Source of the DNA: Pseudo-nitzschia pungens
Taxonomy: Eukaryota; Bacillariophyta; Bacillariophyceae; Bacillariales; Bacillariaceae
Direction of reading: 5' to 3'
DNA length: 64,000 bases
Assembly (NCBI GenBank): GCA_037355855.1
Contig: CM074765.1
Span: forward strand, 1,736,001-1,800,000
Position numbers and translations under genes: made by a program
Shown: piece after piece, positions 12,425 to 23,373 of the stretch
Numbering within the stretch: position 1 is the stretch's first letter
How the letters are laid out: the number at the start of each line of letters is the position of its first letter
The notes under the pieces: generated by a model
What the model was told of the DNA's origin: nothing
What the model saw: the letters and a program-made list of their open reading frames with translations, nothing else
Databases searched by the model: none

Positions 12425-12775
12425 TGCTACTGGGATTGGTGCTCCTTAGTGCTGCAGACACTGGTGCTTTCTTTTTCCTGTTTGCTTCTCTGCGCCTCCA
12501 TTTTTCAGCAGTCTTTCAATCTTGTCGACTTTTTCGGTCAATCAATTTCTTTCTGCTCATGGTCATCAGCGCTCAGCTTGATTTTAAAATCATGCCATAC
12601 CCCGGGTCTACTAGTAGTGTTTATGATAGTAGTGATATGCAAATTGTGAGCACTATCAATTAGTCTATTGCTATTGCTTCCGATACTTTGCAAGTCTTCT
12701 GTAATTCAGCGATCCAGAGACTTGCTAATCGTATTCCACTCACGAGTGGACTCGTGACTGTTCCGGTGCACGGCA
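12425..12775 (-). repeat. Probable 5-prime LTR of element 1
   Basis: Plus-strand sequence from TGCTACTGGG to GCACGGCA, with TG and CA at its ends. The right 71 bp match the remnant LTR at 8417-8487. A primer-site-like TTGGCACC (minus strand) adjoins the inner end. The region 11850-12415 between it and gag is an untranslated leader with short CTCCGG-containing repeats around 12060-12135. Confidence 0.55.
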
Positions 12776-13351
12776 ACAGTGCTATGCCCGATAATTATTT
12801 CTGTACCCCATAAACAATCTTTAAAAGAAATAGGGGTTGAAACACAGTGAAACCTTGTAACTACCCAAGTGAGACAACAATTAGGTAGGTAGGTTTTAAA
12901 TTTTGATAGGACATGCAAAACTCCTAGTATTTACAACTTTGTGATTTTAATTAATTATTCCCTAATCAAATTGATTCAATGTCATTCAATTTCTCAATAT
13001 AAATATTCTTTTCTCTTGTTGGTCAAATTTATTGTTGGCCCTCATGATTGAAACTTTGCCAACTCAGGAGCAGAAGAAAATACACTTTCTGCACAGTGCG
13101 CAATACAATTTGCCTCACTACTGAAGCAAAAGAAAGTACACTTTCTGCCCAGTTTGCATTACTCTGCTCCTTTGAATTATGTTTTTAAAAACTGTACATT
13201 TTAGGGCCTCAGAGAATCCCATGACCTTCAGATTGGATTTTTCTCTAATTAGGTTGAACTTAAAAAAACATTTAGGTTGGGGTTGTAGGTTAAGTATGGG
13301 CAACCTTAGGTTGAGGTTGTAGGTTTTAAGGACAACCTTAGGTTGTAGGTT
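12776..13351. other. Intergenic, AGGTTG-rich to the right
   Basis: No gene is seen. From about 13270 the words AGGTTG and GTAGGTT recur many times, continuing on the far side of the solo LTR at 13695-13850. One of these words supplied the target duplication of that LTR. Confidence 0.5.
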
Positions 13352-13694
13352 TGTGATGGGCTAGCTACGCTAGCCCAAGCCACGACTGAATAATTAACCG
13401 AATCCCACATCATGTCAATTGAATATTATATATATACATACATCAATCTACGTTCGTGCATACATCATTGTATGTGTCCTAATTATTATGGTCGAGTCCC
13501 AGGAGAAGATATATGCCTAATCGTGGGAATCGACAATGAATCAACATTTATGGCGGAGCATGCCAAAATGTGGCTATGCTCCCGACCTCAAATTTTATAT
13601 GTTTCCATTCTCAATTCGCGTAACAATATTCCGTAAAGTATCTAAACATCCACAATTTTATACCACTCCAAAATTTCTACTCTAGACCGTAACA
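13352..13694 (+). mobile_element. Solo LTR flanked by AGGTT
   Basis: 343 bp from TGTGATGGGC to GACCGTAACA. Its left part (CCACGACTGAATAATTAACC and following GAATCCCAC) is the reverse complement of the right part of the LTRs at 24558/30070. Its right end (CTCTAGACCGTAACA) is the reverse complement of the LTR starts at 23619/32193. AGGTT stands immediately on both sides (13347-13351 and 13695-13699), a perfect 5-bp target duplication. No internal sequence remains, so it is a product of LTR-LTR recombination. Confidence 0.85.
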
Positions 13695-13699
13695 AGGTT

Positions 13700-14289
13700 G
13701 ACGTTATTTACCACAACCTTGTAGTTGAGGTTGCAACCTATTACTAGTAATTAACATGTAAAACAAAAAATATTCTTTAGATTATTTACCACAACCTTCA
13801 GGTTCTAGGTTTAGGTTGTTCACCACAACCTTCCTAAGGGTTAACTGCTGTTGTTTTAATTATCATCTATGTAGGGGAGGTATGCTAATTTGCTAGCTAA
13901 TCAGCTTGCTATCATGTTCACTATTATTTGCAATCAGCTTGCTTCCTATTCTTTTAATTATTACCTACAGAGGCGGGAGGGCTAATCTGCTTACCAAGCT
14001 GCTTGCTTATCTGCGTGCTCTTCTTTTAATTGTTATTGACACAGGGAGGGTGCTAATCAGCTTGTTGTACTTTTAATTATTATCTAAAGTGGCGGGGTGC
14101 TAGTAATCTGCTTGCTGTTGTGCTTGCTGTTGTGCTTGCTGTTGTGCTTGCTGTTGTGCTTGCTGTTCTGTTTGCTGTTCTGTTTGCTGTCCTGTTAACC
14201 ATTCACTAATCAATATTGGCCCACTACTGGGAAATTTACTAGAAAATACTCACATATCTGAGTGGATGTGGGCTATACTTGTATGTTGT
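13700..14289. repeat. Low-order repeats, including a 12-bp array
   Basis: After more AGGTT words, a loose repeat built on TTTTAATTATTATCTA and GCTAATCAGCTTGCT runs from about 13850 to 14100. From about 14109 to 14195 a regular 12-mer close to TGCTTGCTGTTG repeats about seven times and drifts to TGTTTGCTGTTC at its right end. No gene is seen. Confidence 0.65.
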
Positions 14290-14960
14290 TGGGGTTGATT
14301 TTGGATTGGACTGGAGCTTGCAACAGGGCTCATCTGTAGGTTTCTTCCCCTTATCAGGAGTTCCCGTCTGTGTGTCATCCCAGTCAGCTGTGCTGTACTG
14401 GCATCTGTAACACTCTAGGGTAGAAATTAGATGGAGTGGTACGCAATAGGTTAATAAATTGGTGTGATTAAAGAAGTTATGTTATAACATTGTGAATGGT
14501 TGAATACTTTACGAGATGGGAATGATTTCTTGAGTATGGGATGAATGAGCGATCAAACAATAATAATGTTCGTCGGGCATAATATCAATAATCAGCGAGT
14601 CACGAGAATCTTTGTTTATCTTGATATTTGACAGTATCCGTTGTATGTGTATACATACCGAATATACATACATGTATACCATATATATATTGGAGTACAT
14701 GCGGGATTCAATAATCATTTAGAGCTCTTGTAGGATCGTAACGCTAGCATGTTACAGCATCCAGGTCCTGTGGAGCTGGAGGCATGGTCATAGCTGTTCC
14801 TTGATATCTGGGTCTTTTTGGTTTACTAAATATAATGGTACCTTTGATGGTTCTTTCAAGAGTTCCATCTTGGTGGTTGCAATAGCAGGGTCCCATTGCT
14901 TGCCTAAGGTAGGCTTGGAAGGATTTGTTGGAAGCAGTGCTTCTGGTTTGGTTCTATATC
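14290..14960 (-). pseudogene. Gag/pol-junction relic of a Ty3/Gypsy element, split by a solo LTR
   Basis: The sequence outside 14406-14756 matches, with many differences, the gag end and pol start of the elements at 28740-28990 and 30700-31000. Landmarks are CAACAGGGCTCATCT, a GGAGTTC block, CAGTGGAGCTGAAGGCA-like words, and GGAAGGATT...GGAAGCAGTGCTTC. The frames are full of stops and CpG is almost absent, so this is an old copy. The solo LTR sits in it with its own target duplication. Confidence 0.7.
14406..14756 (-). mobile_element. Solo LTR flanked by GCATC
   Basis: 351 bp from TGTAACACTCTAGG to CTAGCATGTTACA. It is related throughout to the 328-bp LTRs at 23619 and 32193, sharing the word GGTTGAATACTTTACGAGAT and then TTCGTCGGGCATAATAT and GCGGGATTCAAT. 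GCATC lies on both sides (14401-14405 and 14757-14761). It interrupts the gag/pol relic. Confidence 0.88.
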
Positions 14961-15690
14961 ATGTGAGATTTGATTGACCATTTAAGATGGTTACCAGACT
15001 GTAACAAGGGCTTGCAATGCTGCTGTTGGGATACAGCTCAGCTCAGCTTCACCCACTTCTTTCTTATAGACACTTAAAATAAGAACCTGCCATGCCTTTT
15101 GTGCCTCCAGGGGAGTATTGCTGTGTAGCATGGAGTGTTGGCAATAGCATTGGAACAATATCTCCTGTAGACTCACTGCTGTGTGCCAGCACCCAGTGTC
15201 CTACTGTTGCTCACTCTCTTTGCACTGCTTTTATGAAGCCACTTGAGTTCTAGTTTTAGACTTATTACCGTGGGTCCAATGACATTCAAAGACTTCAAAC
15301 TTTGTAAATTGCGGGTCTACCTTTCTATCTTTTTGCAATTTCAATGTTTTGGAGATGGTTGGAATGGCTTCTTGAAGTATTTCATGGTGTTTGCTGATGA
15401 TGCCAGGGTTGTTTCTATACTCTTGTTGTCAATGAAAAAATGCTAACAATATTGCCTGCATATTCAAGAGTGGAAGAAAATTCATTTTTTCCAAAAATTC
15501 ATTTTTTCACCAATGGCATTTTAGAAATTACAAAAAACTATAATAATTGAACACTGTGTGGCCTCTGAAATGGCTCCGGAGTAGCAAATCATAATCAATA
15601 GTACTGTACCACTGCATCCAACAATACTTAGAACTCATTCATATCTACTGAGTTCTGCCCACAGTGGCATGTATTGCAGCATATGATGTC
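14961..15690. other. CpG-poor degenerate stretch with an R1 fragment
   Basis: No open gene. At about 15120-15200 a block from GCAATAGCATT to GCCAGCACCCAGTG matches the right part of repeat R1 (compare 8352-8408 and 16690-16733). CpG is nearly absent from 14760 to 15660, suggesting an old methylated transposon. Confidence 0.55.
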
Positions 15691-15693
15691 CAG

Positions 15694-17046
15694 GAACGTT
15701 ATGGAAAAAAAACTTTTTTTGGAAAATTTCCATATTCACACGCATTGTATGTGCGACTATTCTCAAAAATCTCAGGGTCACTAACTATAATTTTAATTAT
15801 GCTGAGCAACCATAATTAACGGTTTTAAACCAAAATCTTGGTCCTCAACGATTGTCCTCAAAACGTGTCCTCAAAACTGTCCTCAACAGCTTGTCCTCAA
15901 CTATGAAGATATCCAAGTGTGTGCTACCATCTGTGCTAAGGCTCCTGTGTAGGAGAATGTACTGGGGCTACAGTCAGCAGCCTCCAGTAACTGACTAACA
16001 GGTGCTGGGCTGGGTGCTAGAACTGTGTGCTAATTGCTAGCATACAGGTTTAGCAACAGGCTTAGCAACAGGCTTAGCAACAGGCTTAGCAACAGGCTTA
16101 GCAACAGGCTTAGCAACAGGCTTAGCAGCAGACCTATATCCTACTATATCCTGTTTAGTATGGATGCTAGCAGAGTTTACTAGGGTCGCCGCGTACGATT
16201 TGTACCAATCGTACGTACCCCGAGTAAAGCACCTTTTATGGTGTAGCTAAATGCTACAGGGTTAGGGTTGCTAAGGCTACGAGATACTGATGGTGCTAAC
16301 CTACCATAATATCTTGCTAAGATACGATGCTACCGCCGGGGTCGGGTCATTGGTGTATAATATATACCATGACCGGATACCCGGCCCAAACAGTTACCAA
16401 ACGTGCTAGCACACGATTCGATCTAATTAATCGGAGATACCTACGATACTCCGATACAGTACGCTACTCGTAGGATACAGTACCAGAGCTACAGGAGCTC
16501 TGTTATTATACGAGTTAGCGAGTTAGCGAATCGATGTCACGATACGATACAGAGCTGAGCGCTTTGGCTCAGCTCCCCTTTTATTCACTCTTTCTTTTAT
16601 ACTCTAAATTAAATGCCTATCATGCCCTCCCCTTTCGATCGATTCCGATGTACCTCTACTAGGGAAGTGCCTTGTATTGCTTGAGCGTATGCAATAGACC
16701 TTGAACAGTCCACTGTAGACTCACGATTTGCCAGGACTTTATGTATTATTATTGTTAAGGCTTTCGCCTATTTCCAGTACGCAGTATAAGACGATTAAGT
16801 TCTACGATTAGACCACGAAGATCGCTGACGAGCGAATATCAACGCACAACCACTATGTCCTCAACGTTTTGTCCTCAACCTCAACATTTTGAGGACAGTT
16901 TTGAGGACAGTTTTGAGGACAATCGTTGAGGACACTCTAAGGTTCTTACTGTCAAAGCGGATATATTAAATTATGTCAATTTTATTGTGCGCCCACCGCG
17001 CATGAATATGGAAATTTTCTCAAAAAAACCTTTTTCCATAATGTTC
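15694..17046. mobile_element. Fold-back MITE, copy F2, carrying R1 copy B
   Basis: The left end GAACGTTATGG with its A/T run, AAATTTCCATATTCA and CACGCATTG, is mirrored at the right end by CATGAATATGGAAATTTT, a run and CCATAATGTTC. These are terminal inverted repeats of about 60 bp. CAG stands on both sides (15691-15693 and 17047-17049). Inside, arrays of TGTCCTCAA on the left (15838-15902) face TTGAGGACA on the right (16890-16935), as in copy F1 at 50343-50861. Repeat R1 copy B separates the two arms. No protein is encoded, so the element must use another element's transposase. Confidence 0.85.
15906..16851 (+). repeat. Dispersed repeat R1, copy B
   Basis: About 946 bp collinear with copy A (7540-8416), including the 12-bp array at 16044-16128 and the CCGGGGTCGGGTCATTGGTG block near 16337. 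ACTATG stands at both junctions (15900-15905 and 16852-16857). Copy A also has ACTATG at its left end, so it is uncertain whether this is a target duplication or part of the repeat. It was inserted into the stem region of MITE F2. Confidence 0.75.
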
Positions 17047-17049
17047 CAG

Positions 17050-17448
17050 ATGATACTATGAAGATATTTCACCGGTATGTATGCTACATGCTACTGCTAG
17101 GTCCAGAAGTAGGATTATGTACCACGGATACATACCCTAGCATAGCACTGAGCTGTACCATGGATCACTTTTCCCTGCTCGAGATGCAACAAGAACTACA
17201 AGTTTTCAGTCTGAGAAGTCGCTATATTGACATGGGAGATGTGTAACTTTTTTCAAATCTAATCCACGCAATTATTGACGGATTGAGAAAGGAAAAGATT
17301 CAGTCCTCATTTCGATCGGTAAATTTGATCAAGGACATCATTTCTACAGTACAAGGATAATTCTCCAAACAATACATCGAATGTATCTCTCTATTTGAAT
17401 TTCATCTATCGCAATTGAACGCAAGATATTATTTCCGGTCAACCGTTG
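17050..17448. other. Intergenic spacer
   Basis: Nearly 400 bases between the fold-back MITE and the end of the next gene. No repeat or coding signal was recognised. Confidence 0.5.
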
Positions 17449-18756
17449 TCATCGTTCCAGTGATACTTCTGGTGTTCGTAGCGTAGACAGTTTTGACATG
17501 GATGATTCACGTGGAGAAGTGTTTCCACGCAAACCACCTCCCGATTTCGTTCGAGAAGGAGGCTTGCGGCGAACTGGCCGTCGAGAGTCAGAGGGAGAGG
17601 AAATATCGCCCGCATTGACACCGTTTAAGCTATCAGGTGATTCTGATTTTGACCGCGCTGGTGGTCTTCGGCCGCCACTCATTGTAGCCATATTTGATTT
17701 GGATCGCGAAGGCATATTCCTCGTAGCTTGCCTCATGGCTCCAAGCATGTCGCTTGATTTTTGGCGCCGTGCAGCATTTCGTTCAAGAGCCATTGCTCGG
17801 TATTTGGCGTCCTCTCGCCCGTCACTTCGATGTCTCCGCGTAGGTGAAGTCGGAAGGGGAACTACGTTATCCTCGTCGGGTGAATCAAGCATGACAACGT
17901 AATCGTTGGCTCTTCGGTGGCTTCCGTCCTCGACGTCATCATCTGGTTTATCGACACAGACAACACGTCTGCCTGGCCCTAAGCCTTCCTCAGCCTTTGC
18001 ACTTTGGGGTGGTCTTCTCTGAACATTGCCATACGACACACCAGACTTGGTTCGAAGTGGAGGGCTTCGATGTTCGGGTCTTGCCAATGGAGGTCCGGGT
18101 ATCACACCTTCCCCCGTTTTTGTTCTCGGAGGTGGTCTTCTAGAAAAACTCCCCGAACGAGGAGTCCGACTAGACAATGCGGCACCATCTTCTGCAATCA
18201 TACCGTCGCTGGATTTTGTTCTGGGGGGTGGCCTGCGATGGAAGTTGCCAGATCTACGAGATTTACATGTATCGTCATCTTCGTCAATACAGGTTTTCAG
18301 AGGAACTACAATTGGCGAGTCGAAGTCGTCATCAGAATCTACAGAATATTCAGGACGGCGATTTTGGTCTCCCTCGAACGCAGGGCACACGTCTTGTTGA
18401 AAATCATCATCACTGATACTAGCACAGGTGTCATCGCTGTCACTCCCATTCTCATCGAAGTCTCTCAGAAAGTCGTCCTCGTTGTCGCCACCATGATTTG
18501 TGGTTCCATTGTGATGTTTGCCGTTGCTCGAGTGCTCCTTCGTCGCAATGTCTTTCAATCCAATGGACCTACCGAACTCTTCGGTCACGGTTCCATCAAC
18601 ACCACCGCTATTGGATACATCGTAGCTGGCAACGGAAACACTGGCCGAGCTATTGGTTGCAATCGAAACATCATCCTCGTCTAGACTCTCATCGCATTCG
18701 TTCCCGATGCCAAGGTCATTTTGCACATTGGAGGGGATATCTTTTGTGTCGTTCAT
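17449..18756 (-). CDS. Protein with repeated RRPPxRTKS motifs, function unknown
   Basis: A 435-residue hydrophilic protein. I start it at the ATG at 18756; the frame is open three codons further but without another ATG. The N-terminal 160 residues are acidic, with Asp/Ser clusters (SDSDDT, DSDDDFDS). From about residue 170 a motif recurs: RRPPPRTKS, RRPPPRTKT, HRSPPLRTKS, QRRPPQSAK, RRPPARSKS and RRKPPSRTKS, at irregular spacing of 20-120 residues. It is followed each time by Gly/Ser-rich linkers, which gives a basic, Pro- and Ser-rich C-terminal half. Such motifs could bind SH3-like or 14-3-3-like partners or be kinase targets; this is conjecture. No membrane segment or catalytic domain is seen. 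It ends in TGA, so TGA is used as a stop in at least one host gene here. Confidence 0.75.
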   Translation of the reverse strand: MNDTKDIPSNVQNDLGIGNECDESLDEDDVSIATNSSASVSVASYDVSNSGGVDGTVTEEFGRSIGLKDIATKEHSSNGKHHNGTTNHGGDNEDDFLRDFDENGSDSDDTCASISDDDFQQDVCPAFEGDQNRRPEYSVDSDDDFDSPIVVPLKTCIDEDDDTCKSRRSGNFHRRPPPRTKSSDGMIAEDGAALSSRTPRSGSFSRRPPPRTKTGEGVIPGPPLARPEHRSPPLRTKSGVSYGNVQRRPPQSAKAEEGLGPGRRVVCVDKPDDDVEDGSHRRANDYVVMLDSPDEDNVVPLPTSPTRRHRSDGREDAKYRAMALERNAARRQKSSDMLGAMRQATRNMPSRSKSNMATMSGGRRPPARSKSESPDSLNGVNAGDISSPSDSRRPVRRKPPSRTKSGGGLRGNTSPRESSMSKLSTLRTPEVSLER

Positions 18757-18847
18757 GATATCCAACCAGTCGAAACTCGGATTCTAGTGGTTTGGAACAG
18801 ATGTTACTATTTCAAAGAACGGAAGAAATCCATAAATCCCACCTCAC

Positions 18848-18880
18848 AAGAGAGAGAAAGTGTGAGTGATAGAGAGAAGA
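18848..18880 (-). promoter_or_regulatory. CT-rich tract upstream of the RRPPxRTKS gene
   Basis: Read on the minus strand this is a CTCTCT/TCTCTC-rich run 92-124 bases before the start codon, like the tract before the HMG-box gene. It may be a leader or promoter element. Confidence 0.25.
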
Positions 18881-18889
18881 TGATCGCTA

Positions 18890-20380
18890 CGAGCTCACTC
18901 GAAGAAGCGATCAGTAAATCCCACACCACTGAGGAAAACTTCCTGATGGAAGGCCAAATGACAGGGTGAAAAGCTCTGGTGGAAGTGTAGTATCGTTTCG
19001 TTTCGGATTGAATTTGAGGGATAACGCTTTGTTGCGAAGTTGTCTTCTTTTCCTAAATCTCACGGAAGTACTGAGCTTTGTTGTATTTAGCGATTCCAGG
19101 AAGAATTCTTGTCCTACTTCACAACTTGATGTGCGAACTGGTTGACCTCTTCTCCCAACCAAACAAAGCCAACAACCACTTCTGATGAAACAAATGCGTT
19201 AGATTGAATAATGATGTGTCTTCTCTCGCCTCCTGAATGTAACGTAGTGAGTCGTTGTTACGCCGTTTTCGCTTGTTTTCTTGATTTGTAAAGGTCACTG
19301 TTACACTAATTTCGATTTATTTCCCATGACAATTCTGATGATGATTCCTGTACGGTAGGCCCGAAATTGGGTGTGTCACAAACCAACAGTCTCTTCCATT
19401 GACGTTGGCAGTTGTACGGACAGTCGAACGGTACAAGTTTACCTTCATTCGGTCGCACGCGTTACGATAAGAATTACTGGTCTTGTTGCATTACGGTAAT
19501 TACGAGTACTGTACATTTTGAAAAACAGAGTAGCAGACTGGACACCCGGTCAAGCTTGCACAATAACATCGTACTGGCTTTACCTGTACAAGTAACCTAG
19601 TCGTACCTCACTACTGTCCATGACCGACCTTCATTAGATACTGTAATATTCATGTCCGCTCTACGTCTACAAGTACCATACGTCTACGTGTACTTGCAAT
19701 AATTATTTTTCTCCGTGATTTCATTCTTGTTGGGAGTAGACTTCCGACTCCGTACACGAATGAGGGTCAAACGCATTCGTATCCTACTCGAATAATATAC
19801 TCTGTTTTTAGTCCGAAACACAAATTTCCGTGCCTAGTAGCCTCGTTTACACGTTCCTTCTCTCTTGTTAATTCTTCATACAGAGGTCGAGCCGTTAATG
19901 CCTTTGGGGGAAAGATCATGATTGAAATTATTTTAAATCAAACGGTATTAGTATTTCACTGAGTTACAATACGAGTAAGGTATTTTTTCTTACCCCTTCT
20001 TACTTCATTTTTAATCTCCGAAATGCTCCGTGAAATTTTAAAACCTCCGGTATTGTTGTAGTCATGATGTATCATCAAAACCATAATTCTTAGAAATTTA
20101 AATCATACCGTACAATAAGTTACTTCGTACCAGATAAGGTCCTTACTTCGTAATAGAACTAGCATCGAAGGGTGTTGATCAGGTATTTTGAATACGGGTA
20201 TGGTAAGATTGCGGTAAGGTATTCAATATTCAAACAGCATTGAGTAAGAAGTAAAGCCTTACGAGCAACCTTACCTTGTACACTTACGAGTACAAGTAGT
20301 ATGAACGGTAATGTAATGACTAATGACTGGCTGACTCTGCATGATGATGCGTGAGTGCATAATTTTGTTTTCTGAAAATA
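18890..20380. other. Gene-free intergenic stretch
   Basis: No supportable gene. From about 19400 the sequence is rich in GTAC-, CGTAC- and TTACTTCGTA-type words, many palindromic (for example 20115-20160), similar to other spacers in the window. Confidence 0.5.
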
Positions 20381-20785
20381 ATGAGCGATTCCCGAAACTA
20401 ATATGCACATGTAATATTACATTGTTCGTGACGTGGCACACATACATCTATGTGCTCACACACACAGAAATAAGAATCTATTAACCGATTTTTCAGAATC
20501 TGGAGGAGACATATTTGCCTCCTCCAGATTTCAAACACCAATTCATATTTTAACGGAATCTTGAAAATAATAATCGCGCTAAAAATTGTCAATACACGCG
20601 CAGTCAGGGAATAAAGAGAGCATTTTTTGTTTTTCGAAACAAGATTCCAAATTCCAAAATAGGCCTTCTGCATGCCTGCCTGTCATCCGTTTTTAATGGG
20701 TGTCCGTTGGGTGCGCCAAAAGCAATGAAGGCATATAATCTAGGATATGATATTACTACACATATTAGTTTCGGGAATTGCTCAA
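20381..20785. mobile_element. MITE M1 of the PIF/Harbinger group
   Basis: The left end ATGAGCGATTCCCGAAACTA and following ATATG is repeated inverted at the right end (CATATTAGTTTCGGGAATTG then CTCA), giving inverted repeats of about 25 bp. The left 220 bp match the left end of the larger element at 33883-39291 (GTGACGTGGCACACA, ATTAACCGATTT, TGCCTCCTCCAGATTT). The right 150 bp match its right end (GATTCCAAATTCCAAAATAG, TCATCCGTTTTTAATG). It is therefore an internally deleted derivative and non-coding. Confidence 0.85.
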
Positions 20786-20985
20786 TAAGAGATTATTATT
20801 GGTATATCTAAACAGTATCTGACACATCTCTTAACAGATTTGCATGCACTTTTAATCGTGCACTTTTAATCCTTACGATCCCTTTCTCTGACACACTATT
20901 GTAAGTGCTTGGGACTAATTATTAACCAATCAAATTCAACCATAATACGATCCCACGCCCTTGAGGTGCTTGTGAGAAGAATACT

Positions 20986-21725
20986 TTCAAAGAAACAAAC
21001 TTTCTGACACAGAAACAAACTCCTTATGTATTAAGAAACAAACAACTCCTTATGTAGTAAGAATCAACCACTGTTTAAAAAGAAACACAAAAATTTCGAT
21101 TCGAAACACAGAAACGCCATGACAGCAGCAACCACAACAAAAAGAAGAAACACACACATAAATTTCGAACCACTAAGACAACGAACACACACAACACAAC
21201 AAAAAGCCGCAACAACCACAACCACAAGTACTACAGCAAATAAAACCACAATCATCCTCAATAAAACACTCCTCTTTGTCTCCAGCAAGCAAACATCCAA
21301 CAAAGAAGGACAGAAAGAAATCAACAAAAATGCAATAAACAACAAAACGAATTGATGACCCTACAAATGCTGAAACAAATGCTGAAACAAACGCTGAAAC
21401 AAACGCTGAAACACCAAAACACCAAAACACTGAAACGCTGTAACAACAGAAGATCCACAACCACAACAAAACACTCACCTTGATCTCCAGCAAGCAGCAT
21501 GTCAAACACCCATCATCCTCAACAAAACACTCCCCATTGTATCCAGCAAGCAAACATCCAACATAGAAGAAACATCCAACATAGAAGAGGGAAAGGAATC
21601 GACGATGCCAAAACACCACCAAAACAATTAAACACTGAAACGCCAAAACGCTGAAACGCTGTTACAACAGAAGAACCCCAACAAAACACTCCCCTTAATT
21701 ACCAGCAAGCAGCATGTCTTACACC
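20986..21725. repeat. A/C-rich low-complexity repeats
   Basis: AAACAAAC, ACAACAAC and CACCAAAACAC words dominate. Larger units recur: a CTCCAGCAAGCA block (about 21280, 21485, 21540 and, as ACCAGCAAGCA, 21700), each near AACAAAACACTC. The stretch resembles, in reverse complement, the GTT-rich region 33100-33350. Long open frames seen here on the minus strand follow from low complexity and are not counted as genes. Confidence 0.6.
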
Positions 21726-21759
21726 ATTGGTCTATTTTCCAAAGCAGCAAGGCAGGTCT

Positions 21760-21959
21760 TGTTGAGATGGTTGAAATATACGGGTTAATAGAAGTGTTAC
21801 TTTATTGGATTCTATCTTTTACAAAATATGAGCCAGGTATTCTCCTCCAATAATCCCAGCAATTGTTGTAAATCACTCCTAAACCTCTTCCTGTCATGAG
21901 CTCGCCAATATTCCTTTTATCACTGTTCTAAGTACCTTCAGTTGGAGACATTGAATATT
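21760..21959 (-). repeat. 3-prime LTR of the gag-only element
   Basis: 200 bp, about 98% identical by eye to 23374-23573. The gag stop codon falls inside it. Confidence 0.85.
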
Positions 21960-23278
21960 CCGCAAGCGCTCCTGGTGTGCTTACGTATTGGACCACATCC
22001 TTGGCACTGTTTGTTTGTATGTGCCTTCTGCCTTTGCCCTTGATTATTGCTCTTGTTTTGATTGTGTTTACAATTATTTTGGATGATCCCGTTTGGTTTT
22101 CTGTTCTCGCCATACTTGCTCTGTACATTTTGTACTGGCTTCTTGTTCTTTCTTTTCGCTCGCTTGCTTTTGTTCCTGTTGCCTCTGTTCTGGCTTCGAT
22201 TCATTTCTTCTGGTGCTACAAGCTTGACAGTATTTGTTTCAGTTTCATCCTGACCATGGCACTCCTTGCACAGTACACACTGGTCAATTCTTGCCAGAGC
22301 CAGTTCCGATCTGATTGACAATGCTGCTATCTCGTTTGATTGTTTGTCTTTCATCCACTTTGGTTTCTTCTCTGGATGTTTCTCCCAGCAATTGGCCTCT
22401 GTATGTCCTTTCTTTCCACAGTGCCCACACTTCTTAAGCTTAGGGCAATCTCTCTTGATGTGTCCAGTCTTTCCACAATGGTAACATTTCTTTTGACTGT
22501 GGTCTCCGGTTTTCTTCTGCGAGTTATTCTGACCCATTTTGTTGCCGTCGTAGTTGTATTCTCCTGTTGTGAGACTGTATTCTACTCGGGCCTTCGACTT
22601 GTCCCTCTCGTTCAACGCCTTCCATAAGGTGATCATTGCCTGCTTTATCTCTTGTACCTGTGGAGTTCTATTGTTATCCTTGAGTGCTTTTTCTTGTTTT
22701 TGAATCAGTGTTTGCTGATACAAATCTGGAGCCTTTGTGTAGATCAACACTAACTTCTCTTCATCCGTGATTCCTTGTGTTCTGTCAGCATATTTCAACT
22801 CAATTTTGGCCAATCTTGCGAAGAAGTCTCTTGGATTCTCTTTATCCTTAATGGTAAGTTGAGCCATTTCTATGCGCTGATCGAACATTGCTGTTGCCGG
22901 ATCTCCTCGGTAATCGGCAAACAAATCCTTGACGATCATGCAGGCCTGTCCAATCGGCCACTCCTTAGTGATTGATGCATGGACCATTGCCAAACAACTA
23001 ATCATTTCTCCCTTTGCAAATGCGATATGCCTTGCCAAAACTGCCAGTCTATTCTTCAACACTGCGGCTTTCTGAGCTTCCGTGTGCTTGCTGTTTGGAT
23101 CGTTGTCTTCCTCACGTACTGGCAAATCACCGTGTCCATCCTCTTTTAGAATGTCGACAAAGTCTTTCTGAGCTGCATACGCTCTTCAGTAAGCCCACCA
23201 ACTTGCGAACCCATCTTCACTGTCCACACTGAACGTAGGTACGTCTACCTTAATGGATTTCTATTTGGTTTTGACCAT
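21938..23278 (-). pseudogene. Gag with two CCHC zinc knuckles and two nonsense codons
   Basis: Reading starts at the ATG at 23278. TAG (23261-23263) and TGA (23186-23188) interrupt it near the N-terminus; after that about 395 codons are open. The middle has a capsid-like helical region (AMFDQRIEMAQLTIKDKE and following FFARLAKIELKY). Two knuckles, CYHCGKTGHIKRDC and CGHCGKKGHTEANC, lie near residues 215-245 of the open part. A further Cys-rich segment (CVLCKECH) and a basic, Asn/Lys-rich tail follow. The tail ends inside the 3-prime LTR. The two knuckles and capsid pattern resemble copia-type gags, but no pol is present to confirm it. The product would package RNA if expressed. Confidence 0.8.
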
Positions 23279-23373
23279 GATTTCTTTGTTGATGACTTAT
23301 GCAGATATTTCGTATTGTTTTCTTTTCCACTAACTCGATTCAACGCTTACAACTCAAAACGTTCTTCGAAGAA

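Larger units (their letters stand above)
8417..12775 (-). mobile_element. Decayed Ty3/Gypsy-type LTR retrotransposon (element 1)
   Basis: On the minus strand the order gag, protease, reverse transcriptase, RNase H, integrase is the Ty3/Gypsy order. A 71-bp sequence starting TTCAGCGATCCAGAGACT is found at 8417-8487 and again at 12705-12775, in direct orientation and ending in CA, and marks the outer parts of two LTRs. The full 5-prime LTR (minus-strand sense) is probably 12425-12775, because a TTGGCACC tRNA-primer-like site follows it at 12416-12424. The left LTR keeps only its last part, having been cut by repeat R1. Three in-frame TGA codons, a gag frameshift and an RT/RNase H deletion make the copy inactive. 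Target duplications could not be read because the left end is lost. Confidence 0.82.
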
